DNA of 13,461 nt from CAZHPA01 sp964533945 (GTDB lineage Bacteria; Bacillota; Clostridia; Lachnospirales; WRBF01). Of the stretch, positions 5,203-12,237 are shown one piece after another. The position numbers and the translations under genes were made by a program. The notes under the pieces are model-generated. The model was not told the DNA's origin, made no database searches, and saw only the letters and a list, made by a program, of their open reading frames with translations. The number at the start of each line of letters is the position of its first letter. Positions within the stretch are counted from its first letter, which is position 1. The stretch lies in NCBI GenBank assembly GCA_964533945.1, contig CAZHPA010000045.1:1-13461 (forward strand), in the 5' to 3' direction.

Positions 5203-7061
5203 GAAACATTTACTTAACGAATATAGATATGGAAGACGTTTTGCAACAATATATAGCCTTAATCGACAATTCTATAATTAAAACAACTTCTGTTGATATA
5301 AGACAAGCTTTAGGGCTTGTTACAAGCGAGCCTGTTTTTGCAAAAGTTTCATCTCCAAGCTACAATGCCGCCGCTATGGACGGAATAGCCGTTGTTTCAG
5401 CCAAAACTTACAGCGCAACGGAAAACAATCCCGTAACACTTGAAATTGACAAAGACTTTCAATATGTAAATACTGGAAATTTAATAGATGAGCGCTTTGA
5501 TGCCGTAATTATGATTGAAGATGTAATTGCTTCTGATGAGCATACTGTTAAAATTATAGATTCCGCTGCTCCTTGGCAACATATAAGACCTGTTGGAGAA
5601 GATATAGTTGCAGGTGAAATGCTGCTTCCCGAAAACCATGAAATTCGCCCTGCCGACATTGGGGCTGCAATTGGAAGCGGGAATGTTAACATTAACGTTT
5701 ACGAACGTATTAAAATCGGCATTGTTCCAACAGGAGCAGAAATAATAGATAACTATTCCAAAGTTGAAAAAGGTAAAATATTTGACACAAATTCATGGAC
5801 GATTAAAGCACTAGCAGAGCAAAGCGGCGCAATTGTTAATAGAATTTCGCCTGTTGATGACAACTTAGAGCTTTTAAAATCACACGTTAAAGAAATTGCA
5901 CAAAACAACGACATTGTATTAATAATAGCCGGTTCTTCAGCCGGAAGCAAAGATTTCACATCAAAAGTTATTGAACAGTTAGGGGAAGTTTTTGTTCATG
6001 GAATAGCAATTAAACCGGGTAAGCCAACCGTTTTGGGGTTTATTAATAAAAAGCCGGTTATTGGGCTTCCGGGGTATCCTTGTTCAACGTATGTCGTGTT
6101 TGAAGAAATAGTTATTCCAATAATTCACAAGCTACAAAAGAATATTAATGTCGAGAGCCAAAATATAGTTAAAGCAACTATTTCAAGGCGCATTGTTTCA
6201 TCGTTAAAACATCGTGAATATATTAGAGTTAAATTAGGAAAAGTTTTCGACAAATTAATAGCAACTCCCCTAAATCGAGGTGCAGGAGTTATGACAACGC
6301 TTGTACGTGCAGATGGTGTTTTGGTTATTCCTAAAAGCAGCGAAGGTATTGAAGCCGGACAACCGGTTAACGTTACTTTAATTAGCAACATGAATAAAAT
6401 TAACAATACTATTGTTTCAATAGGAAGCCATGATTTAATAATAGACATTTTAGGAAGTATACTTGCCAAAAAGTATGGCTATTTCATTTCATCAGCGCAC
6501 ACCGGAAGTATGGGCGGTATAGTGGCTATTAGAAAAAAAGAAACCCATATTGCCCCAACACATTTACTTGATGAAGCAACAGGCATATACAATGAAAAGT
6601 TTCTTCCCGAAAATGCTGTGCTAATTAAAGGTGTCAAACGGCTTCAAGGAATTATTACACAAAAAGGAAACCCTAAAAATATAAATTCAATTAAAGATAT
6701 TGCAAAAGATGGTGTAACATTTATTAATAGGCAAAAAGGTTCAGGAACAAGAGTTTTAACAGACTTTTTGCTTGAAAAAGAAAATATAAGCACTGAAAAT
6801 ATAGTTGGATACAATAGAGAAATGACAACACATATGGCAGTTGCGGCAGCAGTTGAAAGCGGCATTGCAGATGCTACAGTTGGCGTATATTCGGCGGCGG
6901 CAACGCTTTCGCTTAATTTTGTTGAAATAGGGCATGAAGATTATGATTTTGCCGTGCTTAAAGACTTTTTAAACACTGATATGATTCAAGCGTTTATTAG
7001 CGTACTTCAAAGCATTGAGTTCAAGGCAGAACTTGAAAAACTAGGGGGATATTTAATTTGA
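5199..7061 (+). CDS. moeA: MoeA fused to a periplasmic-binding-protein-like domain (copy 2)
   Basis: A 620-residue two-domain protein. Residues 1-398 are MoeA-like: NAAAMDGIAV (56-65), FDAVIMIEDV (100-109), VPTGAEI (176-182), IAGSSAGSKD (243-252), KPGKPT (272-277), GLPGYP (289-294). Residues about 405-620 are a PBP-like domain (PBP_like family, also described as LysR substrate-binding type): SIGSHD (407-412), SAHTGSMGG (432-440), PTHLLDEATGIYN (453-465), NRQKGSGTRVLTD (510-522) and a conserved VESGIADATVGVYSAA segment (552-567). There is no signal peptide, so it is cytoplasmic. In related anaerobes this fusion usually sits next to a stand-alone MoeA, as here. The appended domain may bind an oxyanion, a pterin or another small ligand; its role is not established. 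The 4-base ATGA overlap with copy 1 and GGAGGT (5184-5189) indicate coupled translation. Confidence 0.9.
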   Translation: MRNIYLTNIDMEDVLQQYIALIDNSIIKTTSVDIRQALGLVTSEPVFAKVSSPSYNAAAMDGIAVVSAKTYSATENNPVTLEIDKDFQYVNTGNLIDERFDAVIMIEDVIASDEHTVKIIDSAAPWQHIRPVGEDIVAGEMLLPENHEIRPADIGAAIGSGNVNINVYERIKIGIVPTGAEIIDNYSKVEKGKIFDTNSWTIKALAEQSGAIVNRISPVDDNLELLKSHVKEIAQNNDIVLIIAGSSAGSKDFTSKVIEQLGEVFVHGIAIKPGKPTVLGFINKKPVIGLPGYPCSTYVVFEEIVIPIIHKLQKNINVESQNIVKATISRRIVSSLKHREYIRVKLGKVFDKLIATPLNRGAGVMTTLVRADGVLVIPKSSEGIEAGQPVNVTLISNMNKINNTIVSIGSHDLIIDILGSILAKKYGYFISSAHTGSMGGIVAIRKKETHIAPTHLLDEATGIYNEKFLPENAVLIKGVKRLQGIITQKGNPKNINSIKDIAKDGVTFINRQKGSGTRVLTDFLLEKENISTENIVGYNREMTTHMAVAAAVESGIADATVGVYSAAATLSLNFVEIGHEDYDFAVLKDFLNTDMIQAFISVLQSIEFKAELEKLGGYLI

Positions 7062-8008
7062 TTGACAGCTGCGGCAGAAAAATTAATTATTTAAGAATTT
7101 CGGTTACAGATTTATGCAACAACAGGTGCATATATTGTATGCCAAAAGAAGGCGTTTATAAAAAAGAACATAGTGATATAATTTCATTTGAAAACATAGA
7201 AAACGTAGTTAAGGCTTGCGTTTTGCTTGGAATAGATAAATTTAGAATAACAGGCGGCGAACCGCTTGTTAGAAAAGGAATTGTTGCGCTTGTTGAAAAA
7301 CTTGCAAACATAAAAGGCGTTAAAGAACTTGCTATAACAACGAACGGCATACTTTTAAACAAATATGCGCAACAGTTAAAACAAGCTGGATTAACTAGGC
7401 TTAACATTAGCTTAGATACGCTAGACGATAATAAATACAGCTTTATTACAAGAGGCGGCAAACTTAGCGATGTGCTAATGGGAATAGAAGCGGCTAGTTT
7501 TTTTCCTATTAAAATTAACGTTGTGCTAATGAAAGGTTTTAACGACGACGAAATTTTAAACTTTGCCAATTTAACGCTTGAAAAACCGATTGACGTTAGG
7601 TTTATTGAACTTATGCCAATTGGAACAAATAAAAATGACTTACCATATGAGTTTATGTCGTGTGATGAAGCTAAACAAAAATTGCCTAAACTTACACCTG
7701 AAGTTAAAGATGATTCTGTTGCTTCATATTATAAACTGCAAAATGGAATTGGAAAAATAGGATTTATTAGCCCATTAAGCAACAGCTTTTGCAGTGAATG
7801 CAACAAAATTAGATTAACAGCAGACGGCAAATTAAAAGCTTGTTTGCATTCTAATGATGAAGTTGATATAAAAAGCATTTTAAAAACAAATGATGTTGAA
7901 TTAATTAAACAAACGCTTGAGCAGGTAATTTTTAATAAGCCAAAAAAGCATTTGCTGCTTGAAGGGGCAAAACCAATCAACAGAGAAATGAACAGAATAG
8001 GAGGGTGA
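7058..8008 (+). CDS. moaA: MoaA, GTP 3',8-cyclase (radical SAM)
   Basis: A 316-residue radical SAM enzyme that converts GTP to 3',8-cyclo-GTP, the first step of molybdopterin synthesis. The first iron-sulfur cluster is held by C20, C24 and C27 (CNNRCIYC), followed by TGGEPL (65-70) for SAM binding. The second, GTP-binding cluster is held by C245, C248 and C262. The C-terminal double glycine (NRIGG, 312-316), required for catalysis in the family, is intact. The start is TTG at 7058, overlapping the previous stop by 4 bases (TTGA), with AGGGGGAT (7043-7050) 7 bases upstream. At 316 residues it is slightly shorter than E. coli MoaA, but nothing essential is missing. Confidence 0.95.
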   Translation: MIDSCGRKINYLRISVTDLCNNRCIYCMPKEGVYKKEHSDIISFENIENVVKACVLLGIDKFRITGGEPLVRKGIVALVEKLANIKGVKELAITTNGILLNKYAQQLKQAGLTRLNISLDTLDDNKYSFITRGGKLSDVLMGIEAASFFPIKINVVLMKGFNDDEILNFANLTLEKPIDVRFIELMPIGTNKNDLPYEFMSCDEAKQKLPKLTPEVKDDSVASYYKLQNGIGKIGFISPLSNSFCSECNKIRLTADGKLKACLHSNDEVDIKSILKTNDVELIKQTLEQVIFNKPKKHLLLEGAKPINREMNRIGG

Positions 8009-8011
8009 GCC

Positions 8012-8917
8012 ATGACGCATTTAGATGAAAACGGTCGTCCTAAAATGGTTGATGTTTCTGAAAAGGAAAACACAAAGCGCATTGCAATTGCAAAAGGAAC
8101 TATTTTTATGTCTAGGCAAACGCTTGAAGCAATACAAAACAAAACAGCAGCAAAAGGTGATGTTTTATCGGTTGCACAAACAGCCGGAATTATGGCTGCA
8201 AAAAATACATGGAATACAATTCCAATGTGCCATAACATTTTTATTACAGGCGTTTCTATGAACTTTGAAATTGATGAAGATAAAAGCGCAGTTAATATAG
8301 AAGCAAAAGCTACAACAACTTCTAAAACAGGCGTTGAAATGGAAGCTTTAAACGCCGTTTCTGTTGCTGCATTAACAATTTATGATATGTGCAAAGCTAT
8401 TGATAAAAGCATGACAATCGGCAACATTAAGCTAACTTATAAGGAAGGCGGAAAATCTGGAGTGTTTGTAAGAGGAGAAGTTTTGTCTGTAAATATTAGC
8501 AAAGAAAAAGGAACTGTTAAAATTCCCGTTTGCGCTGAAGGGGCTGAATTTATTGAAAGCTTTGGAATTAAAGGAGATGCACACGGCGGTTGCGATGAAA
8601 TAAAGCAAGTTAGCTTGTTGGCAAATGAAAGTATTGATAAAATGCGCTCAAAAGGGCTTGAACTTAAATGCGGAGATTTTGCCGAAAACATTACAACAAG
8701 TGGAATTAACCTTCACACTTTGCCTATTGGAACAAAACTTAAAATTGGGGAAACTATACAAGAAGTTTCAAGGATTGGAAAAGAATGCCATAAAGGCTGT
8801 GCTATTATGGAAAAAACGGGAACTTGCATAATGCCGAAAGAAGGCATATTTACAAAAGTTGTTGTTGGCGGCATTGTTAAAGCAGGGGATGAAATTGTTG
8901 CAATGTCTAGCAGATAA
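8012..8917 (+). CDS. moaC: MoaC-MOSC fusion: cyclic pyranopterin monophosphate synthase with a C-terminal MOSC domain
   Basis: A 301-residue fusion. Residues 1-150 are MoaC, which turns 3',8-cyclo-GTP into cyclic pyranopterin monophosphate: MVDVSEKENTKR (12-23), PMCHNI (71-76), TGVEMEALNAVSVAALTIYD (106-125), MCKAIDK (126-132) and a GGKSG end (146-150). The family's catalytic lysines have candidates at 128 and 132. Residues 151-301 resemble a MOSC domain as found in molybdenum-cofactor sulfurases and YiiM-like proteins: GDAHGG (188-193), CGDFAENI (220-227), LPIGTKLKIG (237-246) and a cysteine-containing GKECHKGC (256-263). In MOSC families the cysteine often handles sulfur or the cofactor. 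AGGAGGG (7999-8005) is 6 bases before the ATG, overlapping the moaA end. It is the last gene of the operon. What the MOSC half does beside MoaC is unknown. Confidence 0.9.
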   Translation: MTHLDENGRPKMVDVSEKENTKRIAIAKGTIFMSRQTLEAIQNKTAAKGDVLSVAQTAGIMAAKNTWNTIPMCHNIFITGVSMNFEIDEDKSAVNIEAKATTTSKTGVEMEALNAVSVAALTIYDMCKAIDKSMTIGNIKLTYKEGGKSGVFVRGEVLSVNISKEKGTVKIPVCAEGAEFIESFGIKGDAHGGCDEIKQVSLLANESIDKMRSKGLELKCGDFAENITTSGINLHTLPIGTKLKIGETIQEVSRIGKECHKGCAIMEKTGTCIMPKEGIFTKVVVGGIVKAGDEIVAMSSR

Positions 8918-8923
8918 ATTTGA

Positions 8924-8951
8924 AAACAACCGCTATTTTAAGCGGTTGTTT
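8924..8951. terminator. Bidirectional hairpin terminator between convergent genes
   Basis: AAACAACCGCT (8924-8934) and AGCGGTTGTTT (8941-8951) form a perfect 11-bp stem with a 6-nt loop, 7 bases after the moaC-MOSC stop and 22 bases beyond the end of the minus-strand TIM-barrel gene. The T-rich flank on the plus strand (TGTGTTT) and CAAATTT on the minus strand allow it to end both transcripts. Confidence 0.8.
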
Positions 8952-8972
8952 GTGTTTATATTATATTATCTT

Positions 8973-9680
8973 TTAGTCTTTAATTGCATTTTCAGCTCTT
9001 TCATGTTCTTGTTCACGATATGTTTCCATTTTTTTCTTAAAAAGTTCTCCGTTTGTTGGAGGTGTGAATGTTATTGCGTTTGCTCCTGCTGCAATTGTTT
9101 CAATAATTGTTTGTTCTGTTGGGCCTCCTGTTGCAATTATTGGAAAATCTGGGTATTTTTCACGAATTTTTCGTATAACTAAGGCGGTTTTTGAAGCTGC
9201 GCTAACATTAAAAATGTCTGCTCCTGCTTTAATTTTCTCGGAAACATCTGTTAATTCTGAAACAATTGTTAAAACTACAGGTATATCTATTGAATTTTTA
9301 ACTGAGCTAATAGTTTCATTTGGAGTTGGGGCATTTAAAACAACGGCAAGCGCTCCTTGAAATTCGGCGTGAAGCGCAATGTTAACAGAGCGAAGCCCTT
9401 GTGTTAACCCACCGCCAACGCCGCAAAAAACAGGAATGTCTGCAACAGACATTATGGCTTGAGTAATTGCCGGCTGCGGTGTAAACGGATATACAGCAAT
9501 TATTGCGTCTGCATTTGTGTTTTTAATTATTGCAATGTCTGTTGAAAAAAGTATTGAATATATAGTTTTTCCTAAAATTGTAATACCGCTTGCTTCTTTA
9601 CGTATTACATCAGGCACTTTTACTATATTTTTACGAAGCACTGTCGTTAATTCGGGCGTTATTTGCTTTTCTTTTTTCAT
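8973..9680 (-). CDS. Conserved TIM-barrel protein of unknown function
   Basis: A 235-residue cytoplasmic protein with alternating hydrophobic strands and helices typical of a small (beta/alpha)8 barrel. The motifs FTPQPAITQA (66-75), FCGVGGGLTQG (85-95), NAPTPNE (116-122) and ATGGPTEQTIIETIAAGANAI, residues 183-203 (given as two parts: ATGGPTEQTI then IETIAAGANAI), stand out. The last resembles the phosphate-binding loop of barrels such as indole-glycerol-phosphate synthase and KDPG aldolase. I remember close relatives in Clostridia carried under a bare hydrolase label without evidence. The sequence ends in a charged tail after FKKKMETYRE. AGGGGGT (on the minus strand, 9686-9692) is a good ribosome binding site, and a consensus promoter lies about 85 bases upstream. 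It is convergent with the cofactor operon and probably unrelated to it. Confidence 0.8.
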   Translation of the reverse strand: MKKEKQITPELTTVLRKNIVKVPDVIRKEASGITILGKTIYSILFSTDIAIIKNTNADAIIAVYPFTPQPAITQAIMSVADIPVFCGVGGGLTQGLRSVNIALHAEFQGALAVVLNAPTPNETISSVKNSIDIPVVLTIVSELTDVSEKIKAGADIFNVSAASKTALVIRKIREKYPDFPIIATGGPTEQTIIETIAAGANAITFTPPTNGELFKKKMETYREQEHERAENAIKD

Positions 9681-9764
9681 GCTATACCCCCTTGTTTTTC
9701 TTTAAACATTTTATAAATAAATTTCATTAACAATTAGAACTTATTAACACAACTTTATAGTTAA

Positions 9765-9793
9765 AATATAGCTTGTTTACCGTTTTATGTCAA
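9765..9793 (-). promoter_or_regulatory. Consensus promoter of the TIM-barrel gene
   Basis: Read on the minus strand: TTGACA (9788-9793), 17-bp spacer, TATATT (9765-9770). Five of six -10 bases and all -35 bases match the sigma-A consensus. Transcription would begin near 9758, leaving a leader of about 77 bases. I see no clear regulatory structure in that leader. Confidence 0.75.
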
Positions 9794-9882
9794 CATTATA
9801 ATAGCAGTTCGCAATTAAAATCAGGGAATATTATTATAATGGCTGCAAAAACTAATGTTGAAATTTGCTTATTTTAGATGAT

Positions 9883-9911
9883 TTGCATTTTTTAAAATAT
9901 TGCATTATAAT
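9883..9911 (+). promoter_or_regulatory. Promoter of hflX with a very short leader
   Basis: TTGCAT (9883-9888), a 17-bp spacer and a perfect TATAAT (9906-9911). The start point would fall near 9917-9919, at the first bases of the ribosome binding site, giving a leader of about 15 bases before the proposed start codon. The stretch 9694-9882 otherwise holds only the opposite-strand promoter and AT-rich sequence. Confidence 0.65.
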
Positions 9912-9918
9912 ATAAAAA

Positions 9919-9924
9919 AGGAGG
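9919..9924 (+). promoter_or_regulatory. Ribosome binding site that decides the hflX start
   Basis: AGGAGG, within AAAAAAGGAGGCGAG, is a near-perfect anti-16S match. Nine bases later (9934) is ATA, with no ATG, GTG or TTG nearby in frame; an in-frame stop TAA (9913-9915) lies just upstream. Confidence 0.75.
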
Positions 9925-9933
9925 CGAGCCGCT

Positions 9934-11055
9934 ATATACGAAACAGCCGAAAAACCCGAAAAATATATATTAATTGCCTTAGAAACATCAGAAACATCAG
10001 AAAAAGAAAACGGCGGCGTAGATGTTAATAAAAGCTTAGACGAACTTTCCGAACTTGTTGAAACAGCAGGGGCAATTTCAATTGCAAGGCTAACCCAAAA
10101 AAGAGAAACGCCCCACCCAACATTTTACTTTGGAAAGGGCAAGCTTTTAGAGCTTAAAGACCTAATAGAACTTCATAATGCAGACGGCATTGTTTGCGAC
10201 GACGAACTTTCAAATGCACAGCAAAAAAATATGGAACAAGAGCTTAACACTAAAATAATTGACCGAACTATGATTATTTTAGATATTTTTGCAAAAAGAG
10301 CAATAACGGCAGAAGGTAAAGTTCAAGTTGAGCTTGCACAACTAAAGTACAACCTTTCACATTTAGTTGGGCTTGGAAATCAACTTTCAAGGCTTGGGGG
10401 TGGAATCGGAACAAGAGGCCCCGGCGAAAAAAAGCTTGAAATGGACAGGCGGCGAATTAGAGACCAAATTACAAGCTTAACGGCTTCGCTTTCGCAAATT
10501 GCAAAAAATAGAGAAACTATGTACAAAAAGCGTTCTAAAAGTCAAATGCCTATAATTTCTCTTGTTGGCTACACAAATGCCGGCAAGTCAACTTTAATGA
10601 ACACTTTAACAGGCGCAAACGTTTTAGCAGAAAACAAGCTTTTTGCAACGCTTGATACAACAACACGAAAAGTTCGCCTATCTGAAAATAAATATGCTTT
10701 ATTAACAGATACTGTAGGATTTATTAGAAAACTTCCCCATAGTTTAATTAAAGCGTTTCATGCAACGCTTTCAGAACTTAAATATGCAGATGTTTTAATT
10801 CATGTTGTTGATGCTTCTTCAGAATCAAGGGAAAAACAGATGGATGTTGTTTATAGCACGCTTTCCGAACTTGAATGTATTAACAAGCCAATTATTACGG
10901 TTTTTAATAAAATGGATAAAGAAGTTAGCTTACCTTTACCAATAGATAAAATATGTACATGTTCCTTAAATCTTTCTGCACTTTTAGCCAGCGATAAATC
11001 ACAACTATTTGAAAAAATTGAGCAAGTTGTTGGAAATTCTGTCGAAATTTTGTAA
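9934..11055 (+). CDS. hflX: HflX ribosome-dissociating GTPase, apparent AUA start
   Basis: HflX binds the 50S subunit and splits stalled or hibernating ribosomes. From ATA at 9934 the frame gives 373 residues, a normal length. The N-terminal domain contains YILIAL (11-16), HPTFYFGKGKL and VCDDELSNAQQ, typical of the family; then GTRGPGEKKLE (159-169), G1 GYTNAGKST (212-220), G3 DTVGF (259-263) and G4 NKMD (325-328). No ATG, GTG or TTG occurs in frame between the upstream stop (9913-9915) and the ATG at 10231. That internal ATG would remove 99 conserved residues and has no suitable ribosome binding site. ATA sits 9 bases after AGGAGG, exactly where a start belongs. Either AUA is used, or the genome or its sequence carries an ATG-to-ATA change. 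The first codons after it (YETAEKPEKYILI) look like a normal HflX beginning. The protein ends soon after the G domain. Confidence 0.88.
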   Translation: MYETAEKPEKYILIALETSETSEKENGGVDVNKSLDELSELVETAGAISIARLTQKRETPHPTFYFGKGKLLELKDLIELHNADGIVCDDELSNAQQKNMEQELNTKIIDRTMIILDIFAKRAITAEGKVQVELAQLKYNLSHLVGLGNQLSRLGGGIGTRGPGEKKLEMDRRRIRDQITSLTASLSQIAKNRETMYKKRSKSQMPIISLVGYTNAGKSTLMNTLTGANVLAENKLFATLDTTTRKVRLSENKYALLTDTVGFIRKLPHSLIKAFHATLSELKYADVLIHVVDASSESREKQMDVVYSTLSELECINKPIITVFNKMDKEVSLPLPIDKICTCSLNLSALLASDKSQLFEKIEQVVGNSVEIL

Positions 11056-11086
11056 AACTTGTATATTAAAAGCTTCTAAATGTATC

Positions 11087-11115
11087 TTTCAAGCATAAGT
11101 ATATAGTTATATAAT
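11087..11115 (+). promoter_or_regulatory. Weak candidate promoter before the DUF6514-like gene
   Basis: A perfect TATAAT (11110-11115) lies 17 bp after TTTCAA (11087-11092), a poor -35 box. No terminator hairpin is visible between the hflX stop and here, so read-through from hflX is also possible. Confidence 0.35.
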
Positions 11116-11161
11116 CTAAATGTAGTGTAAACTATATGACATGCTAAGGAGAGATGCAACT

Positions 11162-11464
11162 ATGATATTTATGCAATTTATAGGAAACGTTATCATAAAA
11201 GACGCTTTAGACAATAATATAATTCTTAAATACCATATACTCAAGAAATTTTATAAACACAAAAGACAAAAAATTTGCTATGGAATTTGTGTTGAAAAAT
11301 ATACAGGCGATTTGGTTGAAAAAGAAACTATCGAAAATTTAACGTTCGATTCAGAAGCTGCTTATGAAATAGCAAACAAGCTGCTGGTGTCAACGGTTAC
11401 CCCAATGACATTGGCAGAAGTATTAGATGATATGGAATTGGAAGTGTACGAGGTGCATACGTAA
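11162..11464 (+). CDS. Small conserved protein resembling DUF6514
   Basis: A 100-residue soluble protein. It resembles the DUF6514 family of Clostridia as I remember it: an N-terminal beta-rich stretch, a central YGICVEKY (40-47) and a C-terminal helix pair with STVTPMTLAEVLDDM (77-91). No function is known to me. An ATG at 11141 would add 7 residues, but AAGGAGAG (11146-11153) lies inside that extension and is 8 bases before the ATG at 11162, so the later start is chosen. The stop is 2 bases before yigZ, so the two genes are probably co-translated. Confidence 0.7.
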   Translation: MIFMQFIGNVIIKDALDNNIILKYHILKKFYKHKRQKICYGICVEKYTGDLVEKETIENLTFDSEAAYEIANKLLVSTVTPMTLAEVLDDMELEVYEVHT

Positions 11465-11466
11465 CT

Positions 11467-12099
11467 ATGCTTGAACGCTTTTTAACGCTTGAAAGCAAAG
11501 CGGTAATTGAATTAATTGAGAAAAAATCAAGATTTATTGCAACTGCTTCTCCTATTGAAGCCGAAAAAGACGCATTGGAGTTTATTGAAGTAATTAGAAA
11601 AGAACACAGAACAGCCAACCATAATGTTTTTGCATATCAAATAGGAGAAAGAAATGAAATACAAAGATTTTCAGACGATAAAGAACCAAGCGGAACAGCC
11701 GGTTTTCCTGCTTTTGAAGTTTTGCGCACCCACGAATTAAAAAACGCAATTGTTGTTATAACAAGATATTTTGGAGGCACACTTTTAGGAACAGGCGGAT
11801 TAACCCGTGCATATGGGCGTTCGGCAAAAGAAGCCGTTTTGGCAGCAAAAATTATTGAAAAAACACTACATAAAGCCGTTTCTGTTGCTGTTGATTATGG
11901 AATTTCAAACAAGCTGCAATACGAATTGCAAAAAGGCGGCTTTAAAATTAAAGATACAATATATACAGAACAAGTTGAATTTGTTGTATTAGTTGAAAAC
12001 ATTTATTTGGACAAGTTTGTTTCAAATATTTCAAATATAACAAATGATATGGCGAAAGTTTGCATAAAAGAATTTGTATATACTTCACGATTAAAATAA
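11467..12099 (+). CDS. yigZ: YigZ/IMPACT-family protein
   Basis: A 210-residue protein of normal length. Residues about 15-125 are the IMPACT (UPF0029) domain, with FSDDKEPSGTAGFPAFEVL (68-86) and the hallmark RYFGGTLLGTGGLTRAYGRS (100-119). Residues about 135-195 fit the C-terminal DUF1949 ferredoxin-like domain. Eukaryotic IMPACT regulates the eIF2-alpha kinase GCN2; the bacterial role is not settled. The ATG follows the previous stop by 2 bases. A GAGGTG (11450-11455) at 11 bases is a modest ribosome binding site, so translational coupling probably matters. A terminator follows closely. Confidence 0.92.
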   Translation: MLERFLTLESKAVIELIEKKSRFIATASPIEAEKDALEFIEVIRKEHRTANHNVFAYQIGERNEIQRFSDDKEPSGTAGFPAFEVLRTHELKNAIVVITRYFGGTLLGTGGLTRAYGRSAKEAVLAAKIIEKTLHKAVSVAVDYGISNKLQYELQKGGFKIKDTIYTEQVEFVVLVENIYLDKFVSNISNITNDMAKVCIKEFVYTSRLK

Positions 12100-12109
12100 G
12101 TTAACAACA

Positions 12110-12150
12110 AATTCCTCTGTCTAATAAAACAAAAAGACAGGGGAATTTTT
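12110..12150 (+). terminator. Intrinsic terminator after yigZ
   Basis: AATTCCTCTGTCT (12110-12122) and AGACAGGGGAATT (12135-12147) form a 13-bp stem with one G-T wobble and a 12-nt A-rich loop, running into a T-run (12146-12150). It separates yigZ from the next promoter. Confidence 0.9.
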
Positions 12151-12190
12151 GTATAAGGCTAAACCGCCAGTTTGTTTTAGAAATTCAAAG

Positions 12191-12219
12191 TTGACATTTA
12201 ATTAAATGAAGGTTAAAAT
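12191..12219 (+). promoter_or_regulatory. Promoter of the C39-like peptidase gene
   Basis: TTGACA (12191-12196), 17-bp spacer, TAAAAT (12214-12219). Transcription would start near 12226, inside or at the edge of the ribosome binding site AAGAGGT (12224-12230), so the leader is only about 12 bases long. Confidence 0.7.
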
Positions 12220-12237
12220 TATCAAGAGGTTTTGCTT

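Noticed and set aside
9839..9877. 12-codon ORF (ATG GCT GCA AAA ...) upstream of hflX
   Set aside because: It has no ribosome binding site at a suitable distance and lies upstream of the hflX promoter.
10231..11055. hflX starting at the ATG at 10231
   Set aside because: It would drop 99 residues of conserved N-terminal domain whose frame is open back to a strong ribosome binding site at 9919-9924.
11141..11161. Upstream ATG of the DUF6514-like gene
   Set aside because: The ribosome binding site AAGGAGAG lies inside this extension and fits the ATG at 11162.
12232..12237. TTG start of the C39-like peptidase
   Set aside because: Only 1 base separates it from the ribosome binding site; the ATG at 12238 has normal spacing.
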